From positions 108,643 to 172,642 of the forward strand of contig NW_019091440.1 of assembly GCF_001949145.1 (NCBI RefSeq): 64,000 nucleotides of DNA, read 5' to 3'. Within the stretch, counting starts at the first letter, position 1, and each line of letters begins with the position of its first letter. Source of the stretch: Acanthaster planci. Lineage: Eukaryota > Echinodermata > Asteroidea > Valvatida > Acanthasteridae. The notes beneath the pieces are model-generated. The model was not told the DNA's origin. It worked only from the letters and a program-made list of their open reading frames with translations, and made no database searches. Positions 24,101 to 36,100 of the stretch are shown here, piece by piece. A program made the translations under genes and the position numbers.

Positions 24101-27100
24101 CTTGTGACTGTTGTCACTTGGTCTTGCGTGGTTTGTGTCAGGCCATTTTGTCTTGGTGTACATTCTTGTGACTTGGTCTTGTGTCTGGTTTGTGGTGTTT
24201 GTGTACATTCTTGTGACTGGTCTCATCTACAACACTTGAAAGGGAATGATGGCAACTTAATTTCCTTGTACAGGCCTCCATACTAGAACAATTCACACCT
24301 AGTTTGTGTTTGATTGTTTTGTTTTGCAGACATCGGCTCCCTGCAGGTGGACATGCTCACAGGCGTAACGCGCACCATGCTGGTGTACTTCGACCAGGAC
24401 ATGGGTGACCAGTGGAACTACTTACAGTTTGGTATCGGTCGTGTCCAGAACCCCTTTAAAGTAAGTTAGATTGTGCTTGGTGCCTCCTGGTTTGATCTGG
24501 TTTCATCTAGTTTGAACCGGTTAGATCCAGGTTCCTCTTTAAATTGGGTTTGATATACAACATTCATATTCCCGAGTCCAGTTTCTAGACTGCACTGGTC
24601 AAACTGAGCTCTCTTCCCATCACAGGTTGTATTTGAGGCCACCAGATCCTTCACTGTCCTAGGTGACATTGCCATTGATGACATCATCTTTGTTGGTTGT
24701 GGTCTCCCAGGTAACGAATTAAAATTCATTATAAATTTCTAGTATGAAAAATAAATTAGTCTTTGGTTTGTAGGTTTTGAAAACTGAAATAAGAAGAATT
24801 ACACAATTATAAAGATCTGTGAATTCATAAAAAATCTGTATCAAACATGTTTACACTATAAGCTTGTGAGAATAAAGTTGACCAGTGTCTGAATTCACCC
24901 ATTACCCACTCACTAGTTTTTAGACCACTGACCTTTTGATAATTTTGACCTTCTTTCCCAGCACCGATTTCGGGCAATTGCGCCTCGGACCAACTCCAGT
25001 GCAACCGCAAGAACTGCGTGGACAACAACCGGGTCTGCGACTTGACAGACGACTGCGGAGACCAGACCGACGAAGACGCCACAACATGCAGTGAGTATAA
25101 AATCGATGGCAAAGCTGTCATAAGTAGCCGGAAAATGTGCCCCAATAGAATGGGCCACAAGTTACCTGAGCCACGTATGGTTATAAGCCCACGTCCAAAC
25201 CAACCGCTGCGGCTAGGGTTAACACACACTTCTATGGGCATGAGCTTCAGCTACTAGCCAGAAGCCTGTGCCAAGGTGTGCCTGTTGAACCAGGCCGCAG
25301 CCTGCAGATCAGTTGGAAAGGGTAGACAAGCGTCTCGCTTAATATGGTTAGTGAATTTTCCTTTGTTGATTTTTTTTTTTTTAATTTTTTTTTCCGTTTT
25401 TCCCCAGAAACCTACCACATGTGCAACTTTGAGGGGACCATCTGCGACTGGACGCAGCTGGTGACCGATGAGCTGGACTGGCAGGCCCAACAGGGAATGA
25501 CCCGCACACCCTGGACGGGCCCGGCCAGGGATCACACCACTGGACTGTCCACGGGTGAGTTGATCACCTCCTTGCTCTCTCTTCCTCTCCACTCTTCTCA
25601 CCTTCTTCGCGAAGGAGCTCGTCATGTTCTTTGTTTTCTGTTCACTCTCCTTTGTTTTATCACATGTTTTTTGTAATTATTCATCCAATGAATAGTTTTG
25701 TTCATACTTCCTATCTTTCTGATTTTGTTCAGGACTTCCAACTTCTGTCTTTCCTTAATACATGGCAAGTCTTGCCTTCAAGGGTAACCATGCTGCCAAT
25801 GCTTTCCTGATTAACAATAACATCTAAGCAGTGGCAACCATGACTCCCATTCTAACTTCCATCTGTCCTTACTTCCATGAAAAGCGATTGCTTTTGGCTT
25901 CGGGCATCGTCCTCCACCCGGAGACTTCTGTTGTTTCTAGGTTTTACCTCGTGTCTTCCTGACCAGCTATTACGTTCAGGCATTTACTTCCTGTGACTTC
26001 CATTATAACTTTATATAACGTTATAACTGATAAGCCTTGCCTTCCTCCTTGGCTTCAGGCCAACCTACCTACCCACCTGCACCAGGAGACCACTGGTGCT
26101 TCCAAGGGTGGTTAACTGCGCTTTCCTGTATGGCCAGCCACTACATCCATCCAAGCAGTAACTTTCCATGACTTCCGTTATAACTTCCACCTTTTCTTCC
26201 TTTACCTGATAAGCATTCCATTCCTTTTGGTTTCAGGCACGTACCTTGTCCTGGAGACCACGGGGGCCTCCAATGGCAACCGTGCCTTCTTGGCCAGCTA
26301 CGCCATCCAAGCCGTCACGTCTACCGACTGCAAGATCCGATTCTACTACCATATGTACGGCATCGACATCGGCACCCTGACTGTCTACTTCTGGGACACC
26401 ACCAACGGCCCCCTGACCAACATCTGGAGCATGTCCGGGGAGAAGGGAGACTTCTACGAGCGGGCCGAGATCATCCTGAGCCACAATAAACCCTTCCAGG
26501 TCAGTAGAGAGGGTCAGAGGTCAAAGGTGACATGGACTAAGCAACTATAAGCATTGATTTGGTTGTTTCTCTTTGGTTAATTACTTTGAGGAATTGATTA
26601 CAGACATGAAATGTTTCAGACTTTTGTGTGAATTCAGACATTTTTAATCTGAGAGAAAGCATTCATCGGTATGGGAAGAAATGCATCGTTCAGACGTTTT
26701 ATGCGCAGTTACAGGTACTTTCTTTAAAACTGAAAATCTGTGATTTGTTTTGTTCTTACCTGTAAGTCTTTACTCAATTAAAATTACCGCCAAAAATCTC
26801 TGATGAATTACCACCGAATCAGTTCTTGGTTGTGGCCACCCAAACGCACCCCTACTAAAATGGTTTCTTTAAATAACATAGCGTAATACTTGCAGCTTTT
26901 ATTTCTAAGAATGAAGCTTACAGCTTCATTGCTCCACAAGGACATTGTATAGCCTGAGCCCAGGTGACTTGCAAACTTTCAAACTGATGTTTGTAGAGGT
27001 AGTAGATGTTGGAAGCAAGTATTCCACTGGTCCTTAACTTGTATTTTTTACTAGTTTTCATAATTGTCTCTGCGAATACTGGGCACCAAAAATAATAAAG

Positions 27101-30100
27101 ACATGTCTTAGTTGTAGTTCATGTGAACAGCTTGTCGATTGCTAGTTGTGATGGAAATGTGAGTCCCTGTCAAGTACTTGTGAAGTACCCAACTACAATG
27201 CTAGCTGGATCTGCATGCCTGAAAAATGGGGTCACAGTGCCTATGGGTCAATGGAGTTGGTGTCATAGAGTTGTTTTTTTTTTTTTCTTATTTGTCACAG
27301 GTGCTGATTGAGGCAACCGTGGGAGGGAAGTACGGCGACATTGCCATTGACGATGTCTCCTTCACCCCGGCCTGCAAGGCATTCACTGGCAACTTCCCCT
27401 CGGTGCCGCCGCCCACCAAGATCCCCATCAATCCCACCTCCAACCCCTGCCTGCCGGCACAGTTTGCCTGTGCCGACGGCAGCTGCATCGACGTCCTGCT
27501 GGTCTGCGACGGCAACGACGACTGTGCTGACAAATCGGATGAAGCTAACTGCGGTGAGTTTAACCCCTTAACGCTGGGATTCTTTTGACCGCAGCTGTTG
27601 GGCTGCGGTATGCCAAGTATGCAAAGCCTTGTCCAGCAGCAGGCCCACATTGAAAGCGCAGGTGCATGATGAATAGAATGTATGTGTGGTATGCACTAAT
27701 CCTTACACAAAGCCGCAGGTGTCGACGTCTCCCAGTGTGAAGGGGTTAAGATATGACTTGATGGGATTCAAACCTCTGAAATCTGCTCTGCCAGAATTTT
27801 GTCTCATTTGGGGAAGATCAGAGAGGTTTGTTTAATGTCATGATTATCCAGTACCAACTTGAACATATGCAACCCATACAGGCTGGATTTGAACCTGAAA
27901 CCTTGACATTTAGGAACTGCTTCACTTATATTCCAAGCAACTGCCATTTTGAGAACAATCAGTGTGGTTGGTCTGTTATGTCAGGCCTGCTTTGCCTTCA
28001 TGAATGAGAACAGTCCACAGAATTATAAGCCAGATGGGTGGACTCAAACCTGGAACCTTAACTGTTGTTACTTATTTTCCTGAAATTCCAGGCTACTGCA
28101 ATTTTGAGATGAAAAATTGGGGTTGGTCGGGAATCACATTTGTCCTGTACCAGTAGGAATGCTGACAGTCCACAGATACCTACAAACCCCACGGCTGGAT
28201 TTGAACCAGAGACCTTAACTTTTGCTGTCTATTTTTCATAAATTCCAGGTAACTGCGATTTTGAGAGCGAGCAGTGCAGTTGGTCCAGAATCACATCGGG
28301 CCTGTACCAGTGGGAACGCAGACAATCCACAGATCCCTACAAACCTCACGGCCGTATTCGAACCAGAGACCTTAACTTTTGCTGCCTATTTTTCATAAAT
28401 TCTAGGTAACTGCGATTTTGAGAGCAACCAGTGCGGTTGGTCCGGAATCACATCGGGCCTGTACCAGTGGGAACGCCGCCAGTCAACGGACACCGCCAAG
28501 CCCCATGCCCCCAACACCGACCACACCACGGGCACCGGCTGGTACATGTTTGTGGACAGCACCACGGCAACGTTCTTGACCACCGCCATCCTGCAGAGTC
28601 CCCTGCTGGGCAATCGCGGCTCCAAGTACGTGAAACACAATCTGTGTCGTCAGAGTGATTTCTTTTATCAATATGCCATCTGATGTGCATGTGAAGATTC
28701 TACAAGGAGACCAACGTGTCAATTTCTGTCTGATTACCGATAATGAAACAGCCTTATTTCCTTTGCAAGCACATGGCATCTACACCAATCCTGATATCCA
28801 AATGGAATCAAACTGCTCTTATTTTGCACCATGAACACACGATCCGGTGCATTTATGCTCCTGCAGTGTGATTACCTCACAGGAGACCTTTGCTAAGTAT
28901 CAACTGGCCCTCGCTGATAACATCTTCATCGTTGCTTCGGTCAGAGTTTTCTGTAAAGGGTTTTAACAGTTTTTTTAGCAACCAGAACAGTGGAACCCCA
29001 ACGTCTGTCCAGTGTGATTTTGTGGAGGACTTATAAACACTGAACCAAAGAATCATCAGCTGTGGCCAACCAAGATTTTAGTCCCGAGGGTGGCAAACAT
29101 GGGGATTTTTCTCAAAAACAACTGTTTCCTTTTTTTATTTTCATCCGCAAAGAATCCTCACCACTTCCTTGTGAAAGGTTGTGGTACCGCTTCTGAAATT
29201 GTAGCACTTGGGATGAAAATCTGAAAACTTGGCAGGTTGTCCCCCCCTCCTCCACTTGATACATCACTGGCTATCAACTCGCAGTTTTGTCTTACTCTGC
29301 ACCATTTTTTGTTCTTTTCATTTCCCCCTCCCCAAGATGCGAAATGAACTTCTGGTACCACTTCCAAGGCGGGACCGATCCGGGCTCCCTGATTGTCTCC
29401 GTCTACCAGAACTCACTGCCGGACTCCACCACGGTCATCAAGTCCACCTCAGCTGATCAGTGGAAGGCCGGCAAGCTCCAAGTGGGCCCGCGGGCGGCCA
29501 ACACCTACACGGTGAGTGGTTGAGTAAATGTAGCACCCTCTGGTGTAGAGAGGGAACCGCACACTCACACTACGCAACTAGGGGCAGGGGGTGTTTTGCC
29601 AAGCTGTGAGGTACGTGGGGCTGCAGTCCAGCCTATCCCAGTTCCTCACGAGACCCTGCAGATCTGTCACAAGTCATCCGGTCTTAAGCCAGGTCATTAG
29701 CTCTCCAAGCAGTGGCATAGCCATGGGGGGCCTAGGGGCACGTGCCCCTCCACAAATTGCTGGTGCCCCCCCCCACTAAAAAACAAAGTAATGGCTATTA
29801 GGCTTACGAAAACTTGCCCCCCCCAAAAGCACACCACTGAAAGCTGGTACCCCCCCATAAGATACTGGTGCCCCCTTGTGCCCCCCACTAGTAAAATCCT
29901 AGTTACGCCACTGTCTCCAAGTGCACTGTAACGGAAGCATTTTTTTGTTCACCACGTTTATACTTATGGGCGGTTGTGTGACTAGGCTTGTGGGACGACT
30001 TCTGACTTGACTTGTGACTGGACTTGTGATAGGCTCAGACTACAGCCGTGCTTTGACAGAGCAGTTGCAATACCAGACTTCTTTGTACAGCTGTACACAC

Positions 30101-33100
30101 CATTAAATTAGGATCCTTTGGAGTACTTGTGAAGCACTCTTTAAACCTTGTGAAGTGCTATTTCAGTACTTGACTACGGTAGTGCAAAATCGAGTTCCAG
30201 TTGATGGCACTTTTGTTGACTCAGCCCAGGTTTTTTGCTCATTTTCCAGATTCGATTTGAGGCCTCACCAGGCTCCAGTTTCCTTGACCCCACCCAGTTG
30301 ACCAACATCGCCATCGACGACATCACGTTTGACAAGTGCGGCGTGGACTCGGGTATGCAAACTGTGGAGTCTTCATAAGTTCCATTGCCAGGAATTTACA
30401 CTCATGCTTCTTGTGAACAACAGTCAACTCTGTTTGGAACTTCTTTACACAGCTCGGAGCTGAACATATTATCCTGTTCTGGGGTTGTGGTTGTCAATTA
30501 TCCTCCAGGCATAAATGAAAAAACTGGGAAATAGTAGAAAACAATAAAAATTCAATTAAATTTATCTTGTAACACTGTTAAAAATAGTCCACTTTGCTGT
30601 TGCTGTGGGACCAACCAATCAGCTTTGACAGGTCTAGTTTGAAATGATACAAAATAGGCCACTTTGCTGTTGCTATGGGACCAACCAATCAGCTTTGAAA
30701 GGTCTAGTTTGAAATGATACAAAATAGGCCACTTTGCTGTTGCTATGGGACCAACCAATCAGCTTTGATATGTCTAGTTCGAAATGATATAGTGTGTGTC
30801 TTTTTACTGCAGATTTGTAGAGTAATTTTGGGATTGTGTATTGTGCCGTACATTGTGATTGAAAATTAACTCTGAAGTGGGATGGGAAATATGTGAAAAT
30901 CATTTCCAACTTTGGGAAAAGTTTTCATATTTTGTGAAATTACAATAAATTCCCTGTGAAGAGAAAAAGTGTGAAGAAAGTTTCCCTTTCCCACGTTCAC
31001 TTTCATTTGCAGCATGTCATATTCATATTCCACTACAGCTTTGTCGCTCTTTCATCATCTGACTTGTACTTTATAATTTGTTTTGACCTCCATCTTTGTT
31101 GTTCAGATTTGAATTGCGACTTTGAGTCCAAGACCATCTGCGGCTGGAAGCAGATCACAGCAGACGACTTCGATTGGACAGTCCAGACGGGCGGTACCGC
31201 CTCCACCAACACAGGGCCGCAGTTTGACCACACGCTGGGCACCGGTGAGTCTAAGGCCGTGTCCGAAACAGGCTAGGTCTATTGTCTACGCGTCTCCACC
31301 CATTTCCAATGGAGTGAAGACCTAGACCTAGCTCTAGACAAGAAATTCGGATGCAGCCTAAAACTCTTCAACCTCTGCATAACGGCATCGATCACTTTTG
31401 GATTCTAGATGCTCTGCCTTGCGATCTGAGGCAATTTCTGACCTCTTTACGGAATGAATTTTGGCGAAAGCTTTTTCCAGATTTATGCCATTTTTCTGAA
31501 AAGTATGCTTCAAAGTTTGGCAGCCATCATTTGGACATCATTTTCTAGTTTTGAGTCATTGAATAAGCTATTAGGGACTGTTGAATGAAATGTACATGTA
31601 AGCACAACATTTTTAATTTGGCCACAAAAAAGTGGGGTAGGGTGTTGATATGATGCTTTCCCTATGGGTCATTCTATAAATTAGGGATCCAAATTTTTTC
31701 ATGTCCCTGTCACTTCAGACATACAATTTTGTAAGTTCAGAACACATTTTCTAATTTCCTCGAGTGATGAATTAATGCAAATTACCTGCCAAACAAATAG
31801 TAATAGGTTGAAATCAATTCCGGCGATATTCCTGTCACATTACACACGTCAGGTGTAATAGGTACACAAAAATGCCGCCCCCATCGTTATGTTCTTGTCT
31901 AATTCCACAGTATGCAGTACTAACCTTTGCTTTGTTTGAACATCAATAATTTGCCAACAACACTGGAAAAATGGTGCACAAAGTTTCCATGAAGGGGGTG
32001 TGTTTGGAAAGAAAAATGTTTCATTTTCAGAACATCAGCATTGAGTATTGAGGACTTGCGTTTGAATGTGCACAGACAGCCCAGACATGTCCTGTTGGCA
32101 TCGAATCCGGGACTCGTGTTTGATATTTTGACTTTTGTTTACTCTTTTTTAATCAGCCAAAGGAAGTTACGTGTACATCGAAGCCTCCGTACCGAGGCAA
32201 AAAGGTGACAAGGCCCGTCTGTCGTCAGGCGACATGGCCCCCAACACCGAGTACTGCCTGGAATTCTGGTACCACATGTTTGGCCCCGACATTGACACCC
32301 TTAACGTATTGCAGCGGACGGCAAGTGGCGTCGAAACCAACGTAAGGGTGTCTTTCATTTTTTTGTCCAGACTGACTTAATTTTTTCACTGTTTCTTAAT
32401 GAACTTACCGTGAAATGATGCAAAGGTATGCCTTGGTTTTGTGGAATATTGAATTCAGGATTTACAGACCAATCTGGCAACCAGGATTACATACCATTAG
32501 CCTTGATGTAGGCTGGGTGTTTTTTGGGGGGAGGAGTTTTCCCAGGAGGGGGACGAGCAAAGTACTCATCACCAGCAAACAGACAAACCATTAATGGTAG
32601 GAGGTGGTCAGTTCCAAAGCAGTTACAAGCAAGTTGGGTACTGTCGTCTCTGTTTCTCCGTTTCTTTTACTTTATCTTTTCTTTTTATCTTCCCTTTGTT
32701 ATTTCTCATTTTTTTTTGGGGGGGGGGAATGTCCCTCCCCCCACCTCCCCTTCCCTGCGATGCCCAGGGGCCATTTTACCTCAGTGGTTTTGCCTCACAC
32801 AAAGGTTGAATGTGAATATCTAAAAAAGGCTTGTTGACCTGTGGGTGTTATGACCTGCCACATTGCATGCGCATTTGTAAGAATGACTGCATTTGTTACC
32901 AGTGCAGATGTGTCGTGGTGGACATCGTGTTCAAGGTTCATTCTTCAAGGGGGAAGGACAGGGACAGAGCCTACCCAATGCTTTAAATAGCACCTAAATC
33001 AGTCGCAAATGTGACCAAAATTTTGCTAATGTGGTCATATTTTCACCATCCAGTCGCCATGTGCGACTTAAGATAGCTTAAAAAGTACATACAAATGTAT

Positions 33101-36100
33101 TTGAACAATTTTGAGTATGCTTAAAAATAAAAAAAGCAATGATTATGTACTGAAAGTTAGTTCCGGAAAAGTAGAAATGGCGGCGCAAGTTGCATTGAGT
33201 CGCACCGAGTGTGCTGTACATGTACATATACCATACTTATGTACATGTGTCGCGCTCACACGCACGGTTTTGTTGGGTCCTGATCTAAATATATGTTGTT
33301 GATGCACTGTATACAGACACCAGGGCCATTTTATAAACCACGGCATTTATACTACATGTGTGCACGTACGTTCATGAATATTCAGCACACGTGATTACTA
33401 ATTTTTCATAAAAGTGCTGGCTACCAAATACTGTTTTTCTGTTTAAAGGGTTGAGCTGACCAAATGTGAATTTTGGTGTCCGTGTCATTGATTGTCATCA
33501 AAGTGCTGAGGACTGTCATAGTCCCAATTGCATGCATTCCAGTCACTGTCATTATCATGCAGTGGCTGATCACATTGTCATAAACAGCAGGTGTACCATG
33601 CGCTCCAAATAGACGATTACACTTCAGGTCTTTTTCAATGGTTCCTTGCCATGTTGAAGGAACCATTACTGAGTACCAGCTGCAAGGGGTCTATTGACAA
33701 GTGTCACTGCCATTGTTACAGATGTACCGAAAGCAAGGGACCCAGTCCAACGTGTGGCACCTTGCCCGCGACTACGTGACCAGCACGGAGACCTACCAGA
33801 TCCTGTTTGAAGGGATCGTGGGCAAGTCCTGGGGTGGCGACATCTCGCTTGATGACATCAAGCTGATTCCGGGCCAGTGCCCTCCATCTCGTAAGATACT
33901 TATTTTCACTTAGTTTTCGTATTGATTTGTGAGTTAGTTTTGTTTATGTTGAAGCACGTTGACAATGTTGTACATGCTGTGCTCCATACCTCGTGTTCTA
34001 GACATTCATTGATTTAGGTGTTTTATATTCTGCTGTTGGCAATGCAGCCCGAGCTGCAGTACACCCCCAATCAGCAAAAGAAAGACATAACAGGTGGTTA
34101 CAAGCGGGTTCTTGTACGCGTTTTGCATATACGCAAAGGCCATTCATGCCTGAATAACTTATTTACGCGGACTCAGCGTGCTCTGCGTCAAACATGCATA
34201 TACTTGCGCGCCTTATGGCGCGCCTATGCAGTGAGTACCAAAAAAAACCACACCCTCTGTTGTTCGGCTCAGAGCAGATACAAGAATTTCGGCATCACCG
34301 TGAGATGACCGTGTATTTTAGGAAAATATTAAGTCAGGTGTTGGACACAAATGGGACCTTCATCTGTTTTGATGGTTTTTGTCTTGTAGTTTTCAGTTTA
34401 GGCAAACTCTCCTTTTACTGTTTGCCAACTTTTCAGAAATGCCTCAGCCTAGTGAGTGTCACAGTTATGAGAACAGGGATTGGGGGATTCGTGTCAGATT
34501 TCATTATTGATGTTTCATTTTACTTATCCCGGGGCTTCTTGGCTCTTAGCCAAAACGTCAAAACCTATTTGTGGTTTCCTCAGCCATAGAAAAACCACCC
34601 ATGTGAAGACTCGGCCAGCTGGGATATTGATTATGATGACGGTTATTATTGAGTGATTATAATTACAATTTTCATTTGTTTTGCAGATGAGTGCGAATTT
34701 GAGCAAGACATGTGCACCTGGATGAACGACCAGACGGACGACTTTGATTGGCAGCGAGGCGCTTCCGGCAGTGCCAGCGCAGGGACCGGCCCACCGACTG
34801 ATCACACCTTGGGAACGTCCCTGGGTGAGAAACCAATGATGAGGTTGTGGGGGGTGGGAAAGGATTGTGATAGCTCAGGGCAGGCCTTTCAAACAGGGAG
34901 AATGGAGCGCATTGCTCATTGCTCTGAGAAAGAGATGATATTTGTTTGTGAGATTAAGTTTAGAAAGTCTGGTTTTTTGCTGCCAAAAACATCAACATTT
35001 CAAATTAGCTCGGCAGATTTTTTTTTCCATTGCTTAGCACTCTCAGGACATTTGGATGAGTCTGTAAAAATGAATTTCCAGAAAAAAAGGACACAGTGGC
35101 CCCTGATGTCAGTGCTAGTCTCAATTTTGTCAACGTGGTTTTTAAAAAAATATCCTGTGTCCTGCCAATGAACACAACCGAAGTACGCAACAACTACCCT
35201 AGCCCTTGAGAAAGAAATGTGACCTCATGTAAAGTACATACGAAGTACTTGACATGAACCCCCAATTAAATTTGAGAAACGGTTACAAGCAAATGTTAAG
35301 CACTAGTAGAGTAACTGACTATAGCATGGAGCAAGTTGGAGCAACAACTATTGTTATCTAAGGTTCCAACAATTTTACCTGAGCAGTAGATAGTTTGGAC
35401 CGTCTAGGTGACATTTTGGAGTTATAGCCCCTTGGGCATAATCATGCTGCTGGTTTTCAATAGCTATTGTTAGCTAAGGTTCCAACCATAGTTACCTGAG
35501 CAGTGGATAGTTTGGACCATCTAGGTGACATTTTGGAGTTGTTGCCCCTTGGGCATGGTATTGCTGCTGGCTTTCAATAGCTGATGTCATTTATCAATGC
35601 AGTGGAACCCATTCACATGAAAAATATCCTGGAGCATGAACACCAACCGCATTGCACCCAGTGGCAAGATGTGCTGATAGAATTTTGCAAAATTGTTCAA
35701 CTGGGGTCGTTCAAGTGTGAACGTATCACACCTGCGCATTGTTAAAAAGTAATTGACGATCGGTTCAGCTTTATAAAGTTTGTGCTACAACTTGCCCATT
35801 AATGCTCTGTCTCCTGGTCCTTACACAGGCTACTTCATGTACGCCAACGTCCTGGTCCCTGCCTCCCAACCCACGGCCGGCAAGGACGCCCGCCTGATGA
35901 GTGCCATCTACCAGCCCGGCGGCGACCGGTGTCTTGTCTTCTGGTACCAGATGGTCGGCGACAACGTGGGCAAGCTATCCGTCTACCAGAAGGAGGAAGG
36001 GGACCCATTTGCCAACCCGCTCTGGAGCAAGACCGGCGACCAGGATGACCACTGGCGGGTCGAGAAGGCCACCGTATCCTCAGTCGGAGTAAAGGACTTC

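Noticed and set aside
28249-28405. Upstream copy of the MAM11 exon as an alternative first part
   Set aside because: It has an acceptor and an open frame but no donor, loses the DHTTGTG motif and enters the real exon out of frame.
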